A stretch of 41,571 bases of DNA, taken from the NCBI GenBank assembly GCA_031264075.1, contig JAISEO010000002.1, forward strand, positions 1 through 41,571, in the 5' to 3' direction. This stretch comes from Coriobacteriales bacterium. Lineage in GTDB: Bacteria; Actinomycetota; Coriobacteriia; Coriobacteriales; UBA8131. Position numbers and translations under genes: made by a program. Below the pieces are notes generated by a model. The model worked only from the letters and a program-made list of their open reading frames with translations. It was not told the origin of the DNA and did not search any database. Below, piece after piece: positions 1-7,343 of this stretch (position 1 is the first letter of the stretch; the number at the start of each line of letters is the position of its first letter).

Positions 1-396
1 CCCATCAAGGAGCAGTTCTATAAGCGGCTGCGCTCAAAGGTCCTCAATGTATGCGCGGTTTTTGCGGCGGCCTTTTTGATTGCCTTTCTCACCGAGCTCA
101 TCATGGGCCTGCTCTTGAACCAGCCGAGCGAGTTGGGCGTCTACCCGTTGTGGGACTTTACCAGCTATAGCTGGACGGTACTGGATCAGGCCTACCTCAT
201 CAATGATCTCTGGTACGCGGTTCTGATGACTGTCTGCGCCTTCGTCGTTTTTCCGCTGGTTGAGCACCGCATGGCCCGCCTGCAGACACACACCCAAACC
301 GTCGTTGCCATCTGTTCGGTGGTTTTCGTGGGAACACTGTTTGGCATCTATCTGCCCACCTACCTCGAACCCTGGAGTGGGCAGGGGTTGGTGTAA
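1..396 (+). CDS. PF06541 family membrane protein (C-terminal part)
   Basis: This is the 3' end of a gene whose start lies before the window; frame 1 is open from base 1 to the TAA at 394-396. About 131 residues are visible. They hold two or three hydrophobic helices, the family-like stretch LIMGLLLNQP and a PLWDF motif, followed by a basic loop and a last helix. The protein at 6164-7291 has the same features in the same order (LVMGLILNQP, PLWDY), so the two are paralogues. PF06541 proteins are multi-pass membrane proteins annotated as putative ABC-transporter permeases (CmpB-like), but their function is not established. Family assignment rests mainly on the paralogue. A minus-strand PIN gene ends only two bases downstream. 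Confidence 0.75.
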   Translation, partial: PIKEQFYKRLRSKVLNVCAVFAAAFLIAFLTELIMGLLLNQPSELGVYPLWDFTSYSWTVLDQAYLINDLWYAVLMTVCAFVVFPLVEHRMARLQTHTQTVVAICSVVFVGTLFGIYLPTYLEPWSGQGLV

Positions 397-398
397 GT

Positions 399-776
399 TC
401 AGTGTTTGAAAACCTCGATTGAAAGTCCAGGGATGCATCTGAAGTGCTTTTCATTCCCCGTCAACAATGTCTCCCCTTCCTCAATGGCTGTAGCCGCAAT
501 CAATGCGTCTGCGGCCTGCACAGAAGAGCTCAATGCGAATTCCCTGACAAACTGGACAGCACGAATTGATGTTGCTTCCGTGGTTTGAATCACGGACACG
601 TTCCAGACCTTCAGCTGCCTCTCTATGATACGCATCATATTCTTGTTTCGTGCCCCCTGCAAGAGTTCCATCAGGGTTATGGCAGAGATCCTGAAGGGCA
701 CGAGGGATGCGAGTTTGGATTTTGCCAATTCTAAGCCTCTGAAATAATCAATGAGAACATCCGTATCGACGATCAT
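399..776 (-). CDS. vapC: PIN-domain toxin (VapC family ribonuclease)
   Basis: A 125-residue protein covering one complete PIN domain. The acidic metal-binding residues are visible: D4 in the opening MIVDTDVLID, E37 in LMELLQG, D90 in QAADALIAA, and N108 in the late TGN motif. VapC toxins are magnesium-dependent endoribonucleases, usually cutting tRNA or rRNA, and are neutralised by the antitoxin encoded just upstream. Here the upstream gene is a Phd/YefM-like antitoxin and the two overlap by 4 bases (ATGA, 773-776), the standard antitoxin-first arrangement. The exact RNA target cannot be read from the sequence. Confidence 0.9.
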   Translation of the reverse strand: MIVDTDVLIDYFRGLELAKSKLASLVPFRISAITLMELLQGARNKNMMRIIERQLKVWNVSVIQTTEATSIRAVQFVREFALSSSVQAADALIAATAIEEGETLLTGNEKHFRCIPGLSIEVFKH

Positions 777-1024
777 ATGTCTCGCCCCTTTCTCATCTTC
801 TCAACGAAGGCCGTAGAATCTGCCATGTCATCACGGTCTTTCCAGATGCCGAATCCAAGGAAGAAGTCGTCTTCGGCAACCTCACATTTTGCTTGGTCAA
901 GGGGAATGATCTTTGCCGCGGGCTTCCCTCTCATCGTGATTGTTATGTCTCTTCCGCTCTGAACCATCGACAGTATCCTGCCGGGCTGCGAGCGAAGCTC
1001 CTTCACCGTTACTTCCATGAGCAT
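773..1024 (-). CDS. vapB: Phd/YefM-type antitoxin partner of VapC
   Basis: An 83-residue protein with an N-terminal Phd/YefM DNA-binding fold (EVTVKELRSQPGRIL, then a strand ending GKPAAKIIPL) and an acidic, aromatic C-terminal tail (DDFFLGFGIWKDRDD) of the kind that wraps around the toxin. Two starts are possible six bases apart (1024 and 1018), both behind an AAAGG sequence; the first is given. The stop overlaps the vapC start. Such antitoxins normally repress their own promoter as the toxin-antitoxin complex; a perfect AGTGTACACT palindrome lies just upstream at 1060-1069. Confidence 0.85.
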   Translation of the reverse strand: MLMEVTVKELRSQPGRILSMVQSGRDITITMRGKPAAKIIPLDQAKCEVAEDDFFLGFGIWKDRDDMADSTAFVEKMRKGRDI

Positions 1025-1045
1025 TCTGCCTTTCTACACCTCGTA

Positions 1046-1069
1046 AGTATCTACTACAAAGTGTACACT
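1046..1069 (-). promoter_or_regulatory. candidate vapBC promoter/operator
   Basis: Reading on the minus strand, a perfect 10-base palindrome AGTGTACACT (1060-1069) is followed by GATACT (1046-1051), a possible -10 box about 22 bases before the antitoxin start. No good -35 box is seen. A palindrome overlapping the promoter suits autoregulation by a Phd/YefM antitoxin, but this is inferred from position only. Confidence 0.4.
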
Positions 1070-1139
1070 CGCTCCTTCCTTTCGTCAAGAAGCGCGTGGC
1101 GTCCCATTTCCGGAAGTATGCACTAACCAGGGCCGCCCG

Positions 1140-1580
1140 CTATTCCACCGTCACCACGCCGTTTTCTTCTATGGTCACGGTCATGCCGGACTGCACGGCC
1201 TCCAAAAACTCCTCGCCCAACGTGTCTACGGTTGGCATGGAGGCGTCGGTCCACACGTCGGCCAGGATGACACCTGCCGCCGCCAGCGAGTCGATGGGCT
1301 TACTGAAGAGGAGGCAGACGGGCTGCCGGGAGAGTGCCGCCGCACAGTAGAGCACCATGCCGCCCGTTGTGGAACCGATGGTCTGAGGGAGGCAGAGCGC
1401 CTTGCCGTGCATGGGCTTGCCGTTGAGGTCGGGGTTGTTCTGATCCGAACAGGTGGCGTTCTTGTCCCCGAACATCAGGCTCTTCTGAAAGCTGGCCAGA
1501 GTGTTGAAGCCGCCGTGGGAGACCAGCGCCTCCGCTTGCACCGTGCCCGGCACCACCACGCGTCCTTTGAATTGCTTCAT
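1140..1580 (-). CDS. aconitase X swivel-domain (small) subunit, DUF126
   Basis: A 146-residue protein matching the small swivelling subunit of two-gene aconitase X enzymes (DUF126). Visible family features are the opening KGRVVVPGTVQAEALVS, the GKALCLPQTIGSTTGG stretch that helps form the active site, and a short C-terminal beta region. It is expected to pair with the large subunit encoded just upstream. Its ATG lies one base after the TGA of the large-subunit gene, and its GGAGG ribosome site lies within that gene's last codons, so translation is probably coupled. Bacterial aconitase X proteins are known as cis-3-hydroxy-L-proline dehydratases and some archaeal ones as mevalonate 5-phosphate dehydratases; the substrate here is not determined. 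Confidence 0.88.
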   Translation of the reverse strand: MKQFKGRVVVPGTVQAEALVSHGGFNTLASFQKSLMFGDKNATCSDQNNPDLNGKPMHGKALCLPQTIGSTTGGMVLYCAAALSRQPVCLLFSKPIDSLAAAGVILADVWTDASMPTVDTLGEEFLEAVQSGMTVTIEENGVVTVE

Positions 1581-1581
1581 A

Positions 1582-2859
1582 TCAGTGCACCTCCCCGGAG
1601 ATCCGCTGCAGGATCTCGGCGCTCGTGTAGTAGCGCGCCGTGGTATAGGTCCTGAGCTTGTTGGAGTTGGTAATGACGGGCATCTTGCCGCAGAGCGGGT
1701 TGTTCATGTACATCAGCGGGCAGATATAACTGGCCACCACGCCCAGAGCCTTGAGGGTTGTGGCCTCAGCAGTCTGTTCAAAGGCCTCAAGCACGCCGGG
1801 GGCCGCGGTAAACACCGTGGGAACAGCCACCTTGCTCCGCCCCTGAGCGGCCAGGGCCTCGGCCAAGCTCTTCGTCCAATCCTGCAACTGTGCAAGCGAC
1901 AGGTGAGGGCAGCCCACAAAGCAGAGCTTGGGAGCGGCGTCCCGCTCCTTCCAGATGACGGGGTAGTTGCTCCTGACCCGCTCCAGCTCCGCGTCGTCAA
2001 CCACATAGGTCTGCGCACCTTCGGCTATGAGCGCTTCGCCCTGTTCTGCCGCTTCCGGCGTCAGGTCGGCGATATGGTACAGTCCCACGGCACCATTGCT
2101 TGCGGTAGCCGCGCCAAAGTCCTTGAGGTAGTCCTTGGCCTCCTGGGTAAGCTCGGTGCCCAGCCAGGGCGTGAGGCCCTTGACATAGGGCACATCCTCC
2201 ATCACCTTCATGCCAATGGCACTGCCGAGCACCTGCGCCTCGGGACGCGCCGTGGTTCTCACCTCCACCACCCAACTCGCCTTGCGGCCCTCGTTGGTGA
2301 GCAGGCCAAAGGAGGGCACGCAGCCCACGATGCTGCCAAAGAGCTCCAGGATGCCCGAGTTGCGGTTGCAGCGCGCGCCGCAGACACTGTTGGCATAGAC
2401 AACGGCGCTTGACTCGGCCCATGACAGCACCTCGCCGCGCTGTGGTATGTTGCCCACCTCGTCCATGTAGCAGGTACAGGTGAAAGCATCGTCTCCGAGT
2501 ATGCCGAGCTTCTCCAGCTGTGCCTCGTAGTCTGTCTGCTTGGAATACATCACCTTGAAGAAGATGTTCTGCAGGAGGTTTGCTGGCACGTGCTTGTCGA
2601 GCGGACGGGGATCCACCGAGAAGGGCTGCTCGGAGAGCGCGCCGGCCTCGATAAGCTGATCCATCAACTCATACACCGGCTTCATGACAGAGAGCCCAAA
2701 GCTCGTGACCAGGTGCCCCCGCTTGCCCGTGACGGGCACCATCTCCTCGGCGCCAAAGGCCTCGCCGTACATCACGAGGGTCTTCATTATTTTGGCATGG
2801 ACCTCGCCCTTGCCGCCGTCGAGAATCTGCTGTTGTTCCTCAGTCAGTTTCATTGTCAT
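1582..2859 (-). CDS. aconitase X catalytic (large) subunit, DUF521
   Basis: A 425-residue dehydratase subunit of the aconitase X family. It starts with the family-typical MKLTEEQQQILDGGKG and contains the YANSVCGARCNRNSG segment (C160, C164), a second Cys pair (C128, C130) and a late ITNSNKLRTYT stretch; some of these cysteines should bind the Fe-S cluster. The ATG at 2859 was chosen over an upstream in-frame start because a strong GGAGGAG lies five bases before it. The gene is 28 bases after the flavoenzyme gene and one base before the small subunit, forming a three-gene operon. The family eliminates water from hydroxy-acids; coupling to a flavin ene-reductase suggests that an unsaturated product is passed on. 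Confidence 0.88.
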   Translation of the reverse strand: MTMKLTEEQQQILDGGKGEVHAKIMKTLVMYGEAFGAEEMVPVTGKRGHLVTSFGLSVMKPVYELMDQLIEAGALSEQPFSVDPRPLDKHVPANLLQNIFFKVMYSKQTDYEAQLEKLGILGDDAFTCTCYMDEVGNIPQRGEVLSWAESSAVVYANSVCGARCNRNSGILELFGSIVGCVPSFGLLTNEGRKASWVVEVRTTARPEAQVLGSAIGMKVMEDVPYVKGLTPWLGTELTQEAKDYLKDFGAATASNGAVGLYHIADLTPEAAEQGEALIAEGAQTYVVDDAELERVRSNYPVIWKERDAAPKLCFVGCPHLSLAQLQDWTKSLAEALAAQGRSKVAVPTVFTAAPGVLEAFEQTAEATTLKALGVVASYICPLMYMNNPLCGKMPVITNSNKLRTYTTARYYTSAEILQRISGEVH

Positions 2860-2887
2860 GGCAACTCCTCCAATCCAAAACTCCAAG

Positions 2888-4945
2888 CTATAGCTTCATC
2901 GCCACGTCCCAGGCATTCCAGATGACCGTCCGCAGGTTGCCCACCTTGGCGGCGTCACCCACCAGGTGCACGCGCGCGCCTTTGGGTGCGAGCGGAGCCG
3001 GGCGGTAGCCTGTCGAGAGTATCACGCTGTCCGCGTCAATCTTCTGGCTCGTGCCATCTTTGCTCGCAACGATTACGCCGTCTTCAAGGATCTCGCTGAG
3101 CTTCGTCTCCAGATAGACCGGCACCTCGTTAGTGGCAAAGAAGTCGCGCAGATAGCTGGAGTTTGCGAGACAGACACCCGTCACCGCGATGAGATCGTCC
3201 TTCATCTCGACGATGGTTGGCTGCTTGCCCTGCAGGTAGAGCTCGTAGGCAATTTCGCAGCCGGTGAGCCCGCCGCAGATGATGACGACCCGCTCCCCCA
3301 CCTCCTGCTCTCCCCTGAGATAGTCTATTGCCTCGATACCCCGCTCGATGCCCTGCACCGGCAGCTGGATGGCCTCGGCACCCGTTGCGACCACGACCTC
3401 ATCTGCGTCAAGCGAGGCAGGGTCGGCTATCTCGGTTTCCAGTCTCAGCTCTATCCCGGGATACTTGGCAAGCTCACGCTCGTACCAGGCAAGCAGGGCG
3501 CGATCCTTGCCCTTGAACGAGGGAGCGGCCGCAGCATTGAACACGCCGCCCAAGCGGCTGGCCTTCTCGTAGATAGTGGCCGTGTGACCGCGCCGCGCCG
3601 CGACCAGTGCGGTCTCCATGCCGCCGATGCCGCCGCCTATGATGGCAATCTGCTTGCTCTGCCCAGCCGGGATGATCCGGTATTTCTCGGTCTGCATCGT
3701 CTCGGGGTTGAGGGCGCAGCGCGCGATGTGCGAAGCGTCGTGAATGGATTGGTCGTTGGCCACGCCCTTGTAGTGCGTCATGTTGAAGCAGGCGTTGTGG
3801 CAGCAGATGCACGGGCGGATGTCCTCCAGGCGGTCCTCGATGAGCTTGGTAATCCACTCGGCGTCGGTGAGGAACTGCCGGGCGATGCCCACCGCATCAA
3901 TGCGGCCCTCCGCAACGGCCTCGGCGCCCACGGCAGGCTCCATGCGGCCCGCGCACACAACGGGAATATCCACACACTCCTTGATATGGGCCACATCGTC
4001 GAGGTTGCAGTTGAGCGGCATATACATCGGCGGATGCGCCCAGTACCAGGAGTCATAGGTACCGTTGTCGGTGTTGAGCATGTCGTAGCCGGCGTCTTGC
4101 AGATACCGCGCGGCCTGCTCACTCTCCGCCCTGTCGCGCCCGATCTCGGTATACTCCTCGCCCGGCAGTGCGCCAACGCAGAAGTCCTTGACCTTGGAGA
4201 TGGCGGAATACCGGAGAGAAACGGGAAAGTCCTCCCCGCAGCTCTGCTTGATTGCGTGCAGGATCTCCACCGGATAGCGATAGCGGTTCTCAAAGGAGCC
4301 GCCGTACTCGTCGGTGCGCCGATTCGTATACGGCAGGGTGAATTGGTCGAGGAGGTAGCCTTCATGCACCGCGTGCACCTCAACGCCGTCCACCCCCGCG
4401 TCCCGGCAGAGCTCTGCGGTTTTGGCAAAGCCATCGACGATGTCGCGCATCTCCTTAAGCGTAATCTCGCGGCAGCTTACCTTGTCCGACCAGCGTGAGG
4501 GCAACTCGCTCGGGCTCGCGGACTGGTACTGCACGTCGATGATGGGCTTGGCCAGCGTGCGCAGGATGGGATTGTTGTGGAGCATGACAAGGTGGTCGGT
4601 GATGGCCCACGAACGCCCCATGCCCGCGGTTATCTGCACAAAGAGCTTTGCGCCGGTGTTGTGGATCTCCTTCATGAAGGGCTTGAGCTCCTCAAACATC
4701 CTGCGGTTCTTCCAGAGCCATCGCCCGCCTATGGTGTCCTTGATGGGCGCGATGCCCGGGATGATGAGGCCCACGTTGTTCCGTGCCCGTTCAAGAAAGA
4801 AGTTAGCGGCCTCCCGGTCAAAATGGTTGGGCTCCATCCAACCAAACAGCGAGGTGCCTCCCATGGGGCAGAGCACGATACGGTTCTTAACCTCCACCTT
4901 GCCTATCTTCCACGGGGTAAAGAGTGGTTCGTACCTTGAGTCCAT
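2888..4945 (-). CDS. Old Yellow Enzyme family FMN/FAD/Fe-S oxidoreductase
   Basis: A 685-residue enzyme with an N-terminal FMN-binding TIM barrel (YEPLFTPWKIGKVEVKNRIV, GVDGVEVHAVHEGYLLDQF, RTDEYGGSFENR), a central Fe-S site (C379, C382, C386, then C410 with wider spacing than usual) and a C-terminal FAD/NAD(P) domain (AIIGGGIGGMETALVAARRG, later GLTGCEIAYEL and HLVGDA). This is the layout of 2,4-dienoyl-CoA reductase, trimethylamine dehydrogenase and the bile-acid enzymes BaiCD/BaiH; such enzymes usually reduce activated C=C bonds. The ATG at 4945 has GGAAGGA five bases upstream and is preferred to a TTG further out. It is first in an operon with both aconitase X subunits. The substrate is unknown. 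Confidence 0.9.
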   Translation of the reverse strand: MDSRYEPLFTPWKIGKVEVKNRIVLCPMGGTSLFGWMEPNHFDREAANFFLERARNNVGLIIPGIAPIKDTIGGRWLWKNRRMFEELKPFMKEIHNTGAKLFVQITAGMGRSWAITDHLVMLHNNPILRTLAKPIIDVQYQSASPSELPSRWSDKVSCREITLKEMRDIVDGFAKTAELCRDAGVDGVEVHAVHEGYLLDQFTLPYTNRRTDEYGGSFENRYRYPVEILHAIKQSCGEDFPVSLRYSAISKVKDFCVGALPGEEYTEIGRDRAESEQAARYLQDAGYDMLNTDNGTYDSWYWAHPPMYMPLNCNLDDVAHIKECVDIPVVCAGRMEPAVGAEAVAEGRIDAVGIARQFLTDAEWITKLIEDRLEDIRPCICCHNACFNMTHYKGVANDQSIHDASHIARCALNPETMQTEKYRIIPAGQSKQIAIIGGGIGGMETALVAARRGHTATIYEKASRLGGVFNAAAAPSFKGKDRALLAWYERELAKYPGIELRLETEIADPASLDADEVVVATGAEAIQLPVQGIERGIEAIDYLRGEQEVGERVVIICGGLTGCEIAYELYLQGKQPTIVEMKDDLIAVTGVCLANSSYLRDFFATNEVPVYLETKLSEILEDGVIVASKDGTSQKIDADSVILSTGYRPAPLAPKGARVHLVGDAAKVGNLRTVIWNAWDVAMKL

Positions 4946-4980
4946 GGCATTCCTTCCGCTGGTAGTTGTCAATCAGCACC

Positions 4981-5009
4981 ACTCTAGCAACACGAACCAT
5001 GGCTGTCAA
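4981..5009 (-). promoter_or_regulatory. sigma-70 type promoter of the OYE-aconitase X operon
   Basis: On the minus strand TTGACA (5004-5009) is followed after exactly 17 bases by TAGAGT (4981-4986). The spacing is ideal and the start codon of the flavoenzyme lies 35 bases further on. Confidence 0.7.
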
Positions 5010-5051
5010 CGATACGCCAACATGTTGCGGCAGTGTGCGGGTGTCGTCCTT

Positions 5052-5081
5052 TTGACTTCTGGCTAAGGGAGGGTTTATTAT
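5052..5081 (+). promoter_or_regulatory. sigma-70 type promoter of the RNA ligase gene
   Basis: TTGACT (5052-5057) and TATTAT (5076-5081) are separated by 18 bases, and the ATG of the RNA ligase gene follows 29 bases later with an AAAGGAG ribosome site. It sits back to back with the divergent promoter at 4981-5009. Confidence 0.6.
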
Positions 5082-5110
5082 GGGAGGCATGGCAACTGAA
5101 AGGAGCCCTC

Positions 5111-6115
5111 ATGCGCGCACTGGCAACAATACAGGAAGTGAGAGACGTAAGGCCCATAGAGAACTCGGATTTTCTTGAGCTGGCCCAGGTGATGGGGTGG
5201 CATTGCGTGGTCAACAAGGGCCAGTTCAGCATCGGACAGGAGGCCGTGTATTTTGAGGTGGACAGCTTCCTGCCCATCGATGAGCGTTACGAATTCCTGC
5301 GTAAGACCTCGTATCGCAAGAACGACGATAACGGTGAGGGCTTCCGCATCAAGACGATACGGCTGCGGGGAGAACTTTCGCAGGGCCTGCTGCTGCCCCT
5401 GAGCGACTTTCCGGAGTTGGCCGGCGCCCGAGTTGGTGACGACGTTACCGAGCAGCTGGGCGTCAAGAAATGGTATATCCCCGAGGTGGCCTCGGGTTCA
5501 GGCACGATAATCGGTCGCAGGCCCTACGGTATCCCGGCCTCCGATGAGATCCGTATACAGTCGGCGCTTGAACTCCTCCCAGAATTGCAGGGCCACCCGT
5601 ACAGCATCACCACCCAGATGGACGGGACCTCCTGCATCGTCTATTGCCTGGACGGGAAGCTGGGATGCTGTAGCCGCAATAACGAGATCAAGGACGAGCC
5701 GGACGCACTCTACTGGGACCCGGTCTACCGCTACGGGCTCAAGGAGAAACTCGCAGCCCTCGGGCGCAATGTGGTGTTGACCGGAGAGCTCTGCGGCCCG
5801 GGCATCCAGAAAAACAAGCTGCGCCTGCCGGAATACGCCTGGTATGTGTTTGACTGGAAGGAATGGGAGGAGGATCGCTATGTCTCCTACCAGGAGATGC
5901 TGAACAACTGCACGGCACTTGGTGTGCCGGTGGTGCCGCTGGAGGAGCACGGCGATGATTTCGAGTATGGGCTCGACGAGCTCCTGCCCAAGGCCATCGG
6001 CAGCTACCCAAGCGGCATCCAGAAGGAAGGCATCGTCGTGCGCGACAGCCAGTATCCCCACCGCGTTTCTTTCAAGGTATTGAACAATGTGGCCCTGCTC
6101 AAGGAGAAGGACTGA
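5111..6115 (+). CDS. RNA ligase of the DRB0094/Rnl5 family, nucleotidyl lysine replaced by Gln
   Basis: A 334-residue protein resembling the Deinococcus-type ATP-dependent RNA ligase: an N-terminal OB-like domain (residues 1-125) followed by a nucleotidyltransferase domain. Motifs visible are ITTQMDGTS (165-173, motif I), TGELCGPGIQKN (224-235), YVFDW (245-249), EGIVVR (306-311, motif IV) and SFKVLN (320-325, motif V). Motif I should read KxDG with the lysine that becomes adenylylated; here the codon is CAG and the residue is Q169. All other motifs look intact, so this may be a ligase-derived binding protein, a natural loss-of-activity allele, or a sequencing error. ATG 5111 has AAAGGAG five bases upstream. 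The next gene begins 48 bases later. Confidence 0.85.
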   Translation: MRALATIQEVRDVRPIENSDFLELAQVMGWHCVVNKGQFSIGQEAVYFEVDSFLPIDERYEFLRKTSYRKNDDNGEGFRIKTIRLRGELSQGLLLPLSDFPELAGARVGDDVTEQLGVKKWYIPEVASGSGTIIGRRPYGIPASDEIRIQSALELLPELQGHPYSITTQMDGTSCIVYCLDGKLGCCSRNNEIKDEPDALYWDPVYRYGLKEKLAALGRNVVLTGELCGPGIQKNKLRLPEYAWYVFDWKEWEEDRYVSYQEMLNNCTALGVPVVPLEEHGDDFEYGLDELLPKAIGSYPSGIQKEGIVVRDSQYPHRVSFKVLNNVALLKEKD

Positions 6116-6163
6116 GGGCGCTTGAGCGTAGCTTTCTGACACAGGACAAGGAGAGGCAGGCTT

Positions 6164-7291
6164 ATGGCACGGGATTTCAGTAATCCAAAGAAGCTCGGAT
6201 TCATGCGCTTCTTTCAGTTCATCTTCGCGCTCAACATCATCGCCACCATCCTGGTGATGTCCTTGGTGGCAAGGAGCAGTGACGTAGCCGACTTTTCCAG
6301 CATTCTTGATTTTACCAACCTTATCTTTGACGGCATCAGCTTCTGGCTCATCTGGAAGAGGAAGAAGATAACCCGCACCTTCATCATTGGCTTCAGCCTC
6401 TTCAATCTCTCAGCCGTGACCATCTATTTTCTTGCAATGGGATGGTTGACTCTTCCCGAACTGCTCCTGCGGTGCTGGCTCGATGTTCTCCTGCTTCTCT
6501 ACTTCCTCACCTCACGCCGTGTAAAGGCCGTACTCACGAGGCCGCTGGCCATGGAGCCGGGTTCTACGGAGCTTCAGGAGGACGAAAGCTATTTCAGGCC
6601 CCGGACCTGGGCCTTCTGGCGCAACCTCATCATCTACTTCTGTGTCTTCAGCGTGGTGGGGCATTGGATGGAGGCAGGCTACTGCACGCTCATCCGTTTT
6701 GGCATCCTCCCCGGAGTCTACGACCCCGAATCCCTCATCTGGACCGAGTGGTTCTATCCCTTCCTGGTCTATGGCTTTGGCATGGTGGCCTGTGTCCTGG
6801 TGTTCTACCCCATAAAGAACGTCCTGCAAAAGAAGCTGAATGGCTTCTTGGCCCTGGCCATCAGTTTTGTCGTCAATGCGCTGGTGTGCACACTCATAGA
6901 GCTGGTCATGGGGCTCATACTCAACCAGCCGCTGGCAGATGGCAGTCTGCCGCTGTGGGACTACCGTGATATGTTCTGCAATTTCATGGGACAGGTCTGC
7001 CTGCAGAACGCCATCGCCTTTGGATTGGTTGCGACGCTGGTTACCTGGGTCGTCTATCCAGCATTGCAAAACCTCCTCGGCAGGATCCCCAAAGACATCA
7101 TGACGGGGATCTTCATCGTCGTGGTCATCCTCTTCTCCATCCTGTTCTTCCTCTACTGCATCAACATCCTCCTTCCCGGTTTTAATGAGGCGCTCTCTGA
7201 TACGGCGGCAGTCGCACTGCTTCCGACGCTCGGCGTCCAGGAGCAGCTGCTCGGCAGCATACCGGCTATGGTACAATCAGCCGTGCCATAA
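6164..7291 (+). CDS. PF06541 family multi-pass membrane protein
   Basis: A 375-residue integral membrane protein with about eight or nine predicted helices: a group in residues 13-120, a basic cytoplasmic loop (125-150), then a second group (155-350) carrying the PF06541 features VGHWMEAGYCTLIRFG, LVMGLILNQP and PLWDY. PF06541 proteins are annotated as putative ABC-transporter permeases but no ATP-binding partner lies nearby and the role is not established. The start has AAGGAGAG nine bases upstream. It is a paralogue of the truncated protein at the window start. Confidence 0.8.
   Translation: MARDFSNPKKLGFMRFFQFIFALNIIATILVMSLVARSSDVADFSSILDFTNLIFDGISFWLIWKRKKITRTFIIGFSLFNLSAVTIYFLAMGWLTLPELLLRCWLDVLLLLYFLTSRRVKAVLTRPLAMEPGSTELQEDESYFRPRTWAFWRNLIIYFCVFSVVGHWMEAGYCTLIRFGILPGVYDPESLIWTEWFYPFLVYGFGMVACVLVFYPIKNVLQKKLNGFLALAISFVVNALVCTLIELVMGLILNQPLADGSLPLWDYRDMFCNFMGQVCLQNAIAFGLVATLVTWVVYPALQNLLGRIPKDIMTGIFIVVVILFSILFFLYCINILLPGFNEALSDTAAVALLPTLGVQEQLLGSIPAMVQSAVP
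7269..7277 (+). promoter_or_regulatory. candidate extended -10 promoter for the surface subtilase
   Basis: TGGTACAAT is an extended -10 element (TGnTACAAT) inside the last codons of the preceding membrane-protein gene, 66 bases before the protease start. No clear -35 box is present, which is usual for extended -10 promoters. Confidence 0.4.
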
Positions 7292-7343
7292 GCAGGGCAG
7301 CCTGCCTGGCAGGCGGCTTGGACACAGAATGAAAGGGGCAGAC

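Noticed and set aside
1501-2412. A 303-codon plus-strand frame across the aconitase X genes
   Set aside because: It crosses two real genes on the other strand and encodes no recognisable domain.
2966-4498. A 510-codon open frame antisense to the flavoenzyme
   Set aside because: It mirrors the codons of a well-supported gene in GC-rich DNA, has no family features and no ribosome site.
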